DNA from: an uncultured Clostridia bacterium
GTDB lineage: Bacteria > Bacillota > Clostridia > Oscillospirales > CAG-272
NCBI GenBank assembly: GCA_944381085.1
Contig: CALWJX010000023.1
Location: 1-41,491, forward strand
Reading direction: 5' to 3'
DNA: 41,491 nt
Each line of letters begins with the position of its first letter. Position 1 is the first letter of the stretch. Positions 8,626-15,424 of this stretch are shown one piece after another. The position numbers and the translations under genes were made by a program. The notes under the pieces are model-generated. The model searched no databases, was not told the DNA's origin, and saw only the letters and a program-made list of their open reading frames with translations.

Positions 8626-8740
8626 ACCCGTAAAATACGGCAAGCCGGACCGAGATAAATAACAGTTGCTTTGGTTTTGACGTCCGTTCGGTTTACGGAA
8701 TTTTATTTGCGCCGACTGTTGGCGGCACGGAGGGATTTAA

Positions 8741-9892
8741 ATGAGCGATTTTTTGAAAAAGTATACCCTGAAAATCGGAGAGCGGAGAGAATCGCCCTTT
8801 CTGAACAAAAATGATATTTATCAGGACGGCACGACTCCGATGTGCCGGGACACGGACGGCAGGCTCTGGGCGATGAGCGGACACTCACACATGGGGCATA
8901 TCGGAATTTTCTGCGGTAAATCGTTAAATGACCTTGAAGAGGTGTGGAAAGCCGAGTTTAATTTCTGCGTCGGACACGCGGACTTTGCTTTCGGCAATAT
9001 ACGTTACCCGGACGGAGTGAAAGCGCGCGGAAGCATCTGGCCTTTCGGACTCTATATCTGCCCCGGTACGCATCGCTTTTTTTGCTTTTTTCACAATGAA
9101 ACGGGCTGGAACGGCAAGGGAAGCGCGTATGACGCGCTCGGATACTGCGATACTCCTCATTACGACTCGGATTTCAGGCATATCGGGCTTATGCATTCGG
9201 ACGACGAGGGAAAAAACTGGACGTTTGACCGTTGGGTGCTTACCGCGGAGCGGGCTAATTTTACCCGTATATTCAAGCCTGAGGAAGCCGGGCTTGCGCT
9301 GGGACAGCCGGCGGGAGAGGTAAGCCTCGGCAGCGGGGATTTTACGCTGTTTGTCAACCCCAATGACGAATATATGTATATCGTATATAATATTGTGCGT
9401 GTAAACACTTTTGAGAGCCGCTGGAAGGGCTGCGACACATATATTGCCAGAACGCGCAAGAGAAATGACGGATTGATGGGAGACTTTGTAAAGTTTTATA
9501 ACGGAGAATGGTGCGAGCCGGGAAATTTCGGAAAGGAGAGCATAATCGCGGAAAATACCTGGCACTCCAAAATTGTGTATCTGCAAAAGTACGGCGTATA
9601 TCTTATGACAAGCACAAAAGTAAAAATCGAGGACGACGGTACGGCGGTTTTGCTTGACGCGGCGGATTTGCGCGAAAGCGAGAATTTGAAAAATTGGAGC
9701 AAGCCTGTAGGTGGTATAGCGCGGCAGGGCAGGGAATTCGGAAACCACTATGTAGCGCTTGCCTCGGTTGACGATAAAAGTCCTGTTGACGTGATTTCAG
9801 ACGATAAACTCTGTTTTCTGACAAATCACAACGGCACGGATGTGGCGCGCTTTGATACAGAAATAGCGGAAAGGGATTCTTGCAATAAATGA
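8741..9892 (+). CDS. Sialidase-like beta-propeller protein (putative glycoside hydrolase)
   Basis: A 383-residue protein without a signal peptide. It contains an Asp-box-like motif (SDDEGKNWTFDRW, ~residues 153-165) and a repeating layout of aromatic-rich beta-strands (MYIVYNIV, YGVYLMTS, HIGIFCG) typical of sialidase or GH43-like propellers. Its N-terminal motif (DGTTPMCRDTDGRLW) looks like a propeller blade start. Catalytic residues cannot be assigned with confidence, so enzymatic activity is unproven. GGAGGG precedes the ATG. It stands alone behind its own promoter. A cytoplasmic enzyme acting on imported oligosaccharides is one reading. Confidence 0.55.
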   Translation: MSDFLKKYTLKIGERRESPFLNKNDIYQDGTTPMCRDTDGRLWAMSGHSHMGHIGIFCGKSLNDLEEVWKAEFNFCVGHADFAFGNIRYPDGVKARGSIWPFGLYICPGTHRFFCFFHNETGWNGKGSAYDALGYCDTPHYDSDFRHIGLMHSDDEGKNWTFDRWVLTAERANFTRIFKPEEAGLALGQPAGEVSLGSGDFTLFVNPNDEYMYIVYNIVRVNTFESRWKGCDTYIARTRKRNDGLMGDFVKFYNGEWCEPGNFGKESIIAENTWHSKIVYLQKYGVYLMTSTKVKIEDDGTAVLLDAADLRESENLKNWSKPVGGIARQGREFGNHYVALASVDDKSPVDVISDDKLCFLTNHNGTDVARFDTEIAERDSCNK

Positions 9893-10058
9893 TTACAAAA
9901 ATCGGGCAGGTGAAATAGACCTGTGTCCCCGGTATCACTCCCGGCGAAAATGGCAGATATACTTGATTATTGCAATTTTGTCAGGTAACGTAAGGCTAAA
10001 AAACGTCGGTTGATATCCGGTCTGTTGAAATTAACTCATATTTGGAGAGATTGTCTGA

Positions 10059-10793
10059 GTGAAAAATAAGAAAATTAACGGCGAAAATTATTATCTGGTC
10101 TGTGAAAGAAAACCAATATACTTTACTTTGATTGCGGTAGCGGGATTTTTTGGCGCTTATACATATCTTTTGCGCGGTAATGTGTTCTGTAACGCGCAGA
10201 CGGGGAATGTGGTTTTGATGGGGTTGGCTTTGGGCGCGGGAGACTGGGCAGAAGCTCTTTACTATATTTTGCCTATATCCGCGTATGTTTTTGGGGCGTT
10301 TGTCTCGGAACTGCTGCCTGTTCCGGTAAAGAGACATTTATCTGTTAGATGGGACACTGTTTTGATTGGCATAGAAATAATAGCCGTAGTTGCTCTTGGC
10401 TTTGTTCCCGATACCGCTCCGGTTCAGATTTCACAGGTTACGATAAATTTTATCGCCTCGATGCAGTACAACACTTTCAGACAGGCGGAGGGCATTCCCA
10501 TGGCGACCACTTTTGCTACCAATCATATAAGGCAAATCGGGGTAGGTCTCGCTAAAGAAATTCAGCACAGACATTCAACGGATAAATCACACCGAAAAAA
10601 ATTGGCGAATCATTTTGAGATGCTTTTGTTTTTTGCGGTGGGCGTGGTGTTCGGCACGGTAATGTGCCATTTGATTGTCGGCAAAGCTATCTGGATCACC
10701 TTGATTCCTTTGGGAATAATTTTCGGGTCGTTTATTCACGCCGACCTGACTTACGAAAAGGACATGCTTGACAAAAAACCTTCGGGACACTGA
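10059..10793 (+). CDS. YoaK family (DUF1275) membrane protein
   Basis: A 244-residue integral membrane protein of the DUF1275/YoaK family, recognised by its N-terminal GFFGAYTYLLRGNVFCNAQTGN motif (cf. family GxxDAxxFLxxxVFxxxxTGN) and by MQYNTFRQAEG...ATTFATNHIR in the second half. About six membrane helices are visible. The function of the family is unknown. The start is GTG at 10059, with TTTGGAGAG at good distance; no ATG fits. A perfect 9-bp inverted repeat surrounds the stop codon (10781-10789 / 10794-10802), and a terminator follows. Confidence 0.88.
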   Translation: MKNKKINGENYYLVCERKPIYFTLIAVAGFFGAYTYLLRGNVFCNAQTGNVVLMGLALGAGDWAEALYYILPISAYVFGAFVSELLPVPVKRHLSVRWDTVLIGIEIIAVVALGFVPDTAPVQISQVTINFIASMQYNTFRQAEGIPMATTFATNHIRQIGVGLAKEIQHRHSTDKSHRKKLANHFEMLLFFAVGVVFGTVMCHLIVGKAIWITLIPLGIIFGSFIHADLTYEKDMLDKKPSGH

Positions 10794-10811
10794 TGTCCCG
10801 AATATAGTTTT

Positions 10812-10845
10812 GGGCTGACCCGGGTAATTGGGTCAGCTCTTTTTG
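10812..10845 (+). terminator. Rho-independent terminator after the DUF1275 gene
   Basis: GGGCTGACCC (10812-10821) pairs with GGGTCAGCTC (10830-10839) and is followed by T5. Confidence 0.85.
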
Positions 10846-10893
10846 CGTTGGATTTACAGATAAACCGTATATTGAAAATTTTAAAATTGAATT

Positions 10894-11964
10894 TTATTTC
10901 AACAGATCCGGCATATTGTCAAGCATATTTTCAATAAATATTCCGTATCCCGTTGCCGGGTCGTTGATAAGCACGTGAGTTACGGCGCCTATCAGTTTTC
11001 CGTTCTGTATAATGGGGCTTCCGCTCATGCCCTGAACGATACCGCCGGTCTTCTCTATAAGCGCGGGGTCTTTGATTGAGACCGTAAAGCATTTTGAGGT
11101 TTTTGAATCATAGTTTATTCCGGAAATTTCGATTTTATACTTACATGCCGCGCCGCTGTCAAGTGTACAGATGATATAAGCTTCACCGTTCTTGACTTCA
11201 TTGCGCGTTCCGACAAAAATTGCCTCGCCCACTCCCGAGGGCTTTTCGGAAAACATACCGTAAACGCCGCAGTTGGTATTTTCAAGAAGTGTTCCTTTCT
11301 TTGCCACACCGAAATATCCTTTGATCTCTCCGGGAGTTCCGGCAACGCCTTTCTTTATCCCGTTGACCGTTACGTCGGTCACGACTCCTCTTTGCATCGG
11401 AATAAGCTCGCCTGTCTCGCCGTCGCAAATTCCGTGCCCGAGTCCGGCAAAAGCGTTATTTTTGGGATTTATAAAGGTCACAGTACCGATGCCTGCCCCG
11501 CTGTCGCGCACCCAAACGCCCGTTTTATACCTTGACTCGGACACTGAATATGCCGGTTTTATAGTAACTGTTTTTTCCGTTCCGTTTCTTTTGTATGTGA
11601 GAGTAACATTCTTACCGTCACAGTTTTCAATTATATTTGTCAGTTCATTTGCGTCGGTCAGTTCTTTACCGTTGACCTTCGTAATTATATCCTTTATCCT
11701 GATACCTGACGCATATGCCGGATTGCTTGACCCTTGAGAAGCGTCGACATCGCAGAATCCCACAACCATGACTCCGGCAGTATTGAATTTGACACCGAAA
11801 GGAATTCCTCCCGGTATGAGTTTTAATCCTTCATATTTATTGCCCGCCGCCGACGCCGAAAAAGCGAACATCGAAAAGAGCAGGCTTATCGTCATTGCCG
11901 CGCAGAGAAAAAGAGAAAGCGCGCGGACACGAAAATCTTTATTTTTTTTGTTATACATGGGCAT
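10894..11964 (-). CDS. spoIVB: SpoIVB-type serine peptidase (PDZ + S55)
   Basis: A 356-residue secreted or membrane-anchored sporulation peptidase. It has an N-terminal signal/anchor helix (residues ~15-38), a PDZ domain (~50-140; GIRIKDIITKVNG) and an S55 catalytic domain with FAGLGHGICD (His177) and GIVQGMSGSPI (Ser314). In Bacillus, SpoIVB from the forespore cleaves SpoIVFA to trigger pro-sigma-K processing by SpoIVFB. In Clostridia, related proteins also mature SpoIIQ or act outside that checkpoint. It is shorter than the 426-residue Bacillus protein. The ATG at codon 3 is better spaced from AAAGG than the first ATG. It stands alone, not beside recN or spo0A as in many relatives. Confidence 0.88.
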   Translation of the reverse strand: MPMYNKKNKDFRVRALSLFLCAAMTISLLFSMFAFSASAAGNKYEGLKLIPGGIPFGVKFNTAGVMVVGFCDVDASQGSSNPAYASGIRIKDIITKVNGKELTDANELTNIIENCDGKNVTLTYKRNGTEKTVTIKPAYSVSESRYKTGVWVRDSGAGIGTVTFINPKNNAFAGLGHGICDGETGELIPMQRGVVTDVTVNGIKKGVAGTPGEIKGYFGVAKKGTLLENTNCGVYGMFSEKPSGVGEAIFVGTRNEVKNGEAYIICTLDSGAACKYKIEISGINYDSKTSKCFTVSIKDPALIEKTGGIVQGMSGSPIIQNGKLIGAVTHVLINDPATGYGIFIENMLDNMPDLLK

Positions 11965-12057
11965 ATTTCCTTTGACGAAGATTGCATCCTTTTTGAATGC
12001 ATTATTATTTTGTTACACACATGGGCTTTTGATTAATAACAATTAATGATTTGTCTG

Positions 12058-12085
12058 TTGACAAATTGAATTTTTGTGATATAAT
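12058..12085 (+). promoter_or_regulatory. Promoter of the PD-(D/E)XK-like gene
   Basis: TTGACA (12058-12063), 16-bp spacer, TATAAT (12080-12085). The expected start is near 12092, about 58 nt before the ATG. Confidence 0.7.
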
Positions 12086-12149
12086 TAAGTTTCAAGGTAA
12101 TTAATACTGTTTAACAAATTTTTTATTTTTTTACTGAAAGGTGACAGAG

Positions 12150-13022
12150 ATGCCGGAAACAAGATCCGAAGGTTATACGTTTTCTTTCGGGGATACCGCC
12201 CGTTTCAGACAGATAGTGATTGATGTAATGACCGAGGCGTGCTCGGCAATTGAGACCGAACACACGGAGGGCATAGGAACTCTCGGAGAAAAACAGATGC
12301 ACGCGGCTATCAAGCGTTTTATCTGTCCGGACAAATCGAAGCATGAAGTAAAGCTTTATAATTCTTACGGTTATACGGGTAGTACCGCGGAAGACGGCCG
12401 CGCTAATCGTAAATTTATCGCGGATGTGCTTACGGAAAATACCGTGTATGAAATACAGACCGGCAGTTTTTCCCCGCTGAGGGAAAAAATATCGTGGATA
12501 CTTGAAAATACCGTTTACAATGTCGTCGTTATTCATCCGATTGCCGAATCTTTGTGGGTAAGCTATATTGACGCGAAAAACGGAAGCATCGGTCCGCGGC
12601 GTAAATCTCCCCGTCACGGACGACTTGAGGATATTGCGTCGCAGCTTTATTTTTTTCGGGATTTTATAAACAGTCCGCGGTTTTCGCTTTTGATTCTAAT
12701 GATTGAAGCGGATCAGTACAGGAAAAAAATATCGGGAGAAAAATCAAAAAAAATACGGTCCAAAAAATATGAGCTAATTCCCAATTCGCTTGACCGCGCA
12801 TACATTTTCAGATCGGCAATTGACTATAATATATTTGTTCCCGACACTTTGCCGGAATTATTCACCGTAAGGACATATTCTCAGATGGCAAAAATTTACG
12901 GGATGGACGCTTACTCCATTGTAAAAACTCTCTGTCATATCGGACTGCTTGAGCAGTGCGGAAATCTGGGCAAAGCAGCCGCGTACAGAAGACGCGCCGG
13001 AAAACAGACGGATAATGCATAA
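12150..13022 (+). CDS. Uncharacterised protein with PD-(D/E)XK-like nuclease pattern and C-terminal helix-turn-helix-like region
   Basis: A 290-residue soluble protein of no family I can name. Residues 44-115 contain GEKQMH (Glu47), then FIADVL (Asp92) at the end of a beta-strand and YEIQTG (Glu101-x-Gln103) on the next strand, with Lys113 after it. This E...D...ExQ layout is the active-site arrangement of PD-(D/E)XK folds such as CoiA-like nucleases. A further strand follows (YNVVVIHP). Residues ~240-285 read like a winged helix (TYSQMAKIYGMD...VKTLCHIGLLEQ). The ATG at 12150 is chosen over a GTG at 12141 because AAAGGTG sits correctly before it. The fold is inferred from motifs only, and function is unknown. 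Confidence 0.75.
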   Translation: MPETRSEGYTFSFGDTARFRQIVIDVMTEACSAIETEHTEGIGTLGEKQMHAAIKRFICPDKSKHEVKLYNSYGYTGSTAEDGRANRKFIADVLTENTVYEIQTGSFSPLREKISWILENTVYNVVVIHPIAESLWVSYIDAKNGSIGPRRKSPRHGRLEDIASQLYFFRDFINSPRFSLLILMIEADQYRKKISGEKSKKIRSKKYELIPNSLDRAYIFRSAIDYNIFVPDTLPELFTVRTYSQMAKIYGMDAYSIVKTLCHIGLLEQCGNLGKAAAYRRRAGKQTDNA

Positions 13023-13190
13023 AAATCAAAATATGGCAGAATACTATCTGTAGTATACAGCGTAATTCGCGTTAAAATTACTTGCTGTATTTTTTCCGAA
13101 ATACCGGGCATAGCGGACCCGACAGATTCTGAAAGTATATTTGCGCGGGTCAAATCTATGGTAAAATAAATTTTTAAAGAGGTAAAATAG

Positions 13191-13301
13191 ATGCTGCTGA
13201 TTTTTATTGTCGGACTGTTGGTAGGAGGACTTGTGGGGGCGTTGACAATTTGCCTGTTTGCGGCAGGAAAACCAAGTTCTTATAACCATAACCGAAAATG
13301 A
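13191..13301 (+). CDS. Small membrane protein, DUF3789-like
   Basis: A 36-residue open frame beginning MLLIFIVGLLVGGLVGAL, with one glycine-zipper membrane helix, a Cys (TICLFAAG) and a short polar tail. The layout matches the tiny DUF3789 family of Clostridia, often found in mobile or phage-related contexts, whose function is unknown. AAAGAGGT precedes the ATG at 8 nt. It lies 170 bp after the PD-(D/E)XK-like gene and ahead of the tRNA-Ser promoter. Its short length limits certainty. Confidence 0.6.
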   Translation: MLLIFIVGLLVGGLVGALTICLFAAGKPSSYNHNRK

Positions 13302-13386
13302 TTTTTTGCATTGAGTTTTTGAAAATGACAGTTGTTTAAGCCGTCTTGAGAAAAACTGTGTTTATTATTATTTTTGTAAAAAGTAC

Positions 13387-13415
13387 TTGACAAACGCTGA
13401 TTTATTGTGTATAAT
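13387..13415 (+). promoter_or_regulatory. Promoter of the tRNA-Ser transcript
   Basis: TTGACA (13387-13392), 17 bp, TATAAT (13410-13415): a consensus promoter. The start is expected near 13422, leaving about 214 nt of leader before the tRNA. Confidence 0.8.
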
Positions 13416-13635
13416 ATTTACTGCAAGTCTATAAACGGCAGGCTTGCAGTATTATTTTGCATGTGTGCCAAACCGGCGCTTATGCGGTGCGGAGTATTTG
13501 GACATGGGCGTTAAAATGTTGTGCCTGCACGAGGTTTTTGATTAACAATCGTGTGTCAAAATACAAAGTATTAAAAACAGAGTTTCAGAAACAAAGTTTA
13601 AAAACGAAGTTTTAAAAACGAAGTTTTAACAATAC
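13416..13635 (+). other. Long structured leader upstream of tRNA-Ser with 14-nt tandem repeats
   Basis: An 8-bp stem (ACTGCAAG / CTTGCAGT, ~13421-13451) lies at the very start. Near the end, about four consecutive 14-nt units of the form AAAACGAAGTTTTA occupy roughly 13574-13629, the last two identical. I recognise no known RNA family (no SRP core, no T-box). It could be a processed leader or a separate small RNA. Confidence 0.5.
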
Positions 13636-13726
13636 GGAGAAGTACTCAAGAGGCCGAAGAGGCGCCCCTGCTAAGGGTGTAGGCCGGGTAACCGGCGCGA
13701 GAGTTCAAATCTCTCCTTCTCCGCCA
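13636..13726 (+). tRNA. tRNA-Ser (anticodon GCU)
   Basis: The full cloverleaf can be folded: acceptor GGAGAAG (13636-13642) with CTTCTCC (13716-13722), D-arm, anticodon loop CTGCTAA giving GCU (reads AGC/AGU), a long variable arm typical of serine tRNAs, T-loop GTTCAAATC, discriminator G and an encoded CCA. Length is 91 nt with CCA. Confidence 0.97.
13696..13711 (+). repeat. 16-bp direct repeat, left copy (inside tRNA-Ser T-arm)
   Basis: CGCGAGAGTTCAAATC within the variable/T-arm of tRNA-Ser. An identical copy occurs at 14760-14775, 1064 bp away. Together they bracket the two-gene cassette, as attachment-site duplications do. Confidence 0.75.
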
Positions 13727-13730
13727 AAAA

Positions 13731-13760
13731 GAAAAGTCGCGCAAGCGGCTTTTTCTTTTT
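13731..13760 (+). terminator. Terminator after tRNA-Ser
   Basis: AAAGAAAAGTCGC pairs with GCGGCTTTTTCTTT around a short loop, and T-rich sequence follows. It starts within a few bases of the CCA end. Confidence 0.75.
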
Positions 13761-13763
13761 GTA

Positions 13764-13799
13764 CTTTTCACTCTTCACTCTTCACTTTTCACTTTTCCC
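13764..13799. repeat. 7-bp tandem repeat (TTCACTC/TTCACTT)
   Basis: About four to five head-to-tail copies of a 7-bp unit, C/T-rich, between the tRNA terminator and the cassette promoter. A GCGCC...GGCGC palindrome lies ~75 bp further right (13873-13883). Confidence 0.7.
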
Positions 13800-13899
13800 T
13801 AACTCTTCCACGCGACTTTTCCAGAGAAGAGATAAGAAAGAAGAGAGAAAAGAAAAGGCAGCTTTTCTCCTGCGCCTTTGGCGCTTTGGTCGAAAAGCA

Positions 13900-13928
13900 T
13901 TGATTTTCAGTAAAAAGTGTGATATAAT
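13900..13928 (+). promoter_or_regulatory. Promoter of the S23/C15 cassette
   Basis: TTGATT (13900-13905), 17 bp, TATAAT (13923-13928). The start is near 13935, only ~17 nt before the ATG, so the leader is very short. Confidence 0.7.
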
Positions 13929-13951
13929 GATTTCAAAGAGAGGTGAAGACA

Positions 13952-14308
13952 ATGAATAGCCCATTACTTGAAAAATCTATGGATTTCGCTACTCAGATTG
14001 TACTTTTCTACGAGGATTTTTTCAAAACCAAAAAGGATACGACAATTGCGAAACAGTTGCTCCGTTCTGCTACAAGTGTAGGTGCAAACATCAATGAAGC
14101 CATTTACGGAAACAGTAAAGCGGACTTTATCTCAAAATTACATATTTCTCTCAAAGAAACAGGCGAGAGCATTTATTGGTTGACCTTGTTAAAACGAACA
14201 AATTTGATAGCATACGATTTTGATAAGTTGCTTTCGTTAGCCGAAGAAATTAAACGAATGCTGGTTGCTTCGCTTAATACAGCTAAATCTACTCAAGAAA
14301 ATAAATGA
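13952..14308 (+). CDS. Four-helix-bundle protein, S23 / 23S rRNA intervening-sequence protein family
   Basis: A 118-residue protein with the family core SVGANINEAIYGNSKADF (~residues 48-65) followed by KLHISLKETGESIYWL. This is diagnostic of the four-helix-bundle (TIGR02436/S23) family first described from 23S rRNA intervening sequences. Members form homopentamers with a basic surface and probably bind nucleic acid; the cellular role is unknown. The ATG at 13952 follows GAGAGGTG well; an in-frame GTG at 13943 is less likely. It overlaps the next gene by ATGA, implying translational coupling. Codon use is visibly AT-richer than in neighbouring core genes. No reverse transcriptase or template repeat is nearby, so it is not a DGR accessory protein here. 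Confidence 0.88.
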   Translation: MNSPLLEKSMDFATQIVLFYEDFFKTKKDTTIAKQLLRSATSVGANINEAIYGNSKADFISKLHISLKETGESIYWLTLLKRTNLIAYDFDKLLSLAEEIKRMLVASLNTAKSTQENK

Positions 14309-14739
14309 AAATACTATATACCGCATTTAAGGGAAAGAATAACACTTCGTATCAAGTAGCAAGCTGTTTAAATGGAGCCGTGTTACTTTTAACCAATTCT
14401 TTCCATGGATTGGAAAGAGATATAAATACTGCTGTCGGAAATTATGATGTTGTTTATATGTTGGGCGTTGATAAGTCACTAAAAAACAAAATCAAAATTG
14501 AAACTTGTGCAGAATACAATGGGGAACGGATTTTTACAACGTTTAATATATCGGAATTAGAAAAAAGAATTGCGGATAATCTGTCTTATTCTATTTCAGA
14601 TTGTCCTACCAAATATTTGTGTAATGCCGCATTTTACCATATGTTAAAGAAAAATAAAAACACGATTTTTATACATATTCCTTCAATATCCGGAATGAAT
14701 AATTGTTTGAAAGAATCTATAATTGAACTTTTAAATTAA
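14305..14739 (+). CDS. Short pyroglutamyl-peptidase I-like (C15) protein
   Basis: A 144-residue protein, well below the 200-215 of ordinary Pcp. It keeps the elements of the C15 cysteine-peptidase triad: ExxA near the family Glu position (Glu66 in IETCAEYN), the nucleophile motif YLCNAAFY (Cys106) and FIHIP with His124. The N-terminal ILYTAFKGKNNTSY matches the Pcp first strand and loop, and VYMLGVDKS fits the Pcp MLGxxxG region loosely. It may cleave N-terminal pyroglutamate or a different amide. It overlaps the S23-type gene by 4 bp (ATGA), so the two form a unit. Activity is inferred. Confidence 0.7.
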   Translation: MKILYTAFKGKNNTSYQVASCLNGAVLLLTNSFHGLERDINTAVGNYDVVYMLGVDKSLKNKIKIETCAEYNGERIFTTFNISELEKRIADNLSYSISDCPTKYLCNAAFYHMLKKNKNTIFIHIPSISGMNNCLKESIIELLN

Positions 14740-14759
14740 GCATTTGATTTTTCAAAACT

Positions 14760-14775
14760 CGCGAGAGTTCAAATC
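14760..14775 (+). repeat. 16-bp direct repeat, right copy (att-like)
   Basis: An exact copy of the tRNA-Ser T-arm sequence CGCGAGAGTTCAAATC, 20 bp after the last cassette gene. The identity stops after 16 bp and does not continue into a full tRNA 3' end. Confidence 0.75.
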
Positions 14776-14825
14776 CATATCAAAACAACGGAAAATATCT
14801 TTTTTATCGCCCCTTCACACGTCAA

Positions 14826-14871
14826 AAAGCCTTGATATTAAAGGAAAACCCTTTTGTATCAAGGCTTTTTT
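14826..14871. repeat. Dispersed hairpin repeat, copy 1
   Basis: AAAGCCTTGATATTAAAGG and its partner arm CCTTTTGTATCAAGGCTTTTTT form a terminator-like hairpin with a T-run. A near-identical element occurs at 34995-35041, differing mainly at the loop and by one inserted T. Confidence 0.7.
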
Positions 14872-14998
14872 GTGTTTTTATGTTACCCGTTGTTTTTCAA
14901 ATAATAATGTATTTTTACGTATTTTAGTGTGCTTTACGTGGTCAAAATGTAGTCAGAATTTTATTCATGACTTTACTCCATTATCATGCGCTGATTTT

Positions 14999-15184
14999 TT
15001 AATCGAACCGTTGGAAAAAGGGCAGGTTCAACCCGCAAGCGTTGACATACGTCTGGGAAACACTTTCAGCGTTGTAGAGGATTCTTCTTCGAGGATACTT
15101 AATCTGAATAATAAAATTTTATATAAGGTGCTGAACAGTGATACTTATATTTTACTGCCAAATCAGTATCAAAAGTACTTATAG
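14999..15184 (+). pseudogene. dcd: dCTP deaminase fragment (N-terminal part only)
   Basis: About 57 residues in one frame match the N-terminal region of dCTP deaminase: LIEPLEKGQVQPASVDIRLG, then a spacer, ILNLNN and SDTYILLPNQ. The true start is missing (the frame upstream is unrelated), and a stop follows shortly after LLPNQ, before the catalytic Glu and nucleotide-binding core. An intact enzyme has ~180 residues. This is a broken remnant, not a working dcd. Confidence 0.8.
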
Positions 15185-15313
15185 CCTCCGTCAAAGTAAT
15201 TGAAAAAATGTTGACAGAAATTTACCGAGAAATTATACGCGCGACAATTGAGAATAATAAAAATGAGCCTGATTAAAGTCTGAGAAACTTTTAAATTTTA
15301 CCGTAAACATATA

Positions 15314-15356
15314 AAAATTCACCCGCTGCTTTAAAAAACAGCGGGAATTTTTGTTT
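15314..15356. terminator. Bidirectional terminator
   Basis: CCCGCTG (15322-15328) pairs with CAGCGGG (15339-15345), extended by AAAATTC/GAATTTTT arms that give T-runs on both strands. It serves the leftward coiled-coil gene and closes the degenerate region. Confidence 0.8.
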
Positions 15357-15424
15357 GTTACCTATGGCGTGAAAAAATTAAATATGACTCAGACTTTTTT
15401 TATTTTTTAATTTTATTGCGCGTG

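Larger units (their letters stand above)
8369..8740. other. Intergenic region with two terminator-like hairpins and a promoter
   Basis: The left half holds a GGCGGG/CCCGCC hairpin and a second hairpin followed by T5 (separate entries). A further CAAGCC/GGCTTG inverted repeat lies near 8488-8508. The right half holds a sigma-A promoter (8597-8625) and a ~109-nt leader of the next gene with small hairpins (CCGTAAAATACGG around 8628-8640; GCCGACTGTTGGCGGC around 8711-8726). An 89-codon open frame across this region follows the hairpins and is not believed. Confidence 0.6.
14740..15424. other. Degenerate intergenic region after the cassette
   Basis: In order it holds the right 16-bp repeat, a terminator-like dispersed repeat (14826-14871), AT-rich sequence with no convincing gene, a dCTP deaminase fragment (14999-15184), a ~90-bp frame without start or recognisable family after it (ASVKVIEKMLTE..., to ~15276), and a bidirectional terminator (15314-15356). 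The content suggests debris of past insertion or deletion next to the tRNA. Confidence 0.6.

Noticed and set aside
8389..8658. 89-codon open frame downstream of the acyl-ACP thioesterase
   Set aside because: It translates two hairpins and overlaps the promoter of the next gene; the composition is not protein-like and no ribosome binding site fits.
8632..8740. Riboswitch in the leader of the propeller-protein gene
   Set aside because: Only short unrelated hairpins are seen, and no known aptamer motif can be recognised.
13952..14739. Diversity-generating retroelement accessory (Avd-like) reading of the four-helix-bundle gene
   Set aside because: No reverse transcriptase, template repeat or variable repeat is present nearby; the motif matches the S23/IVP family instead.
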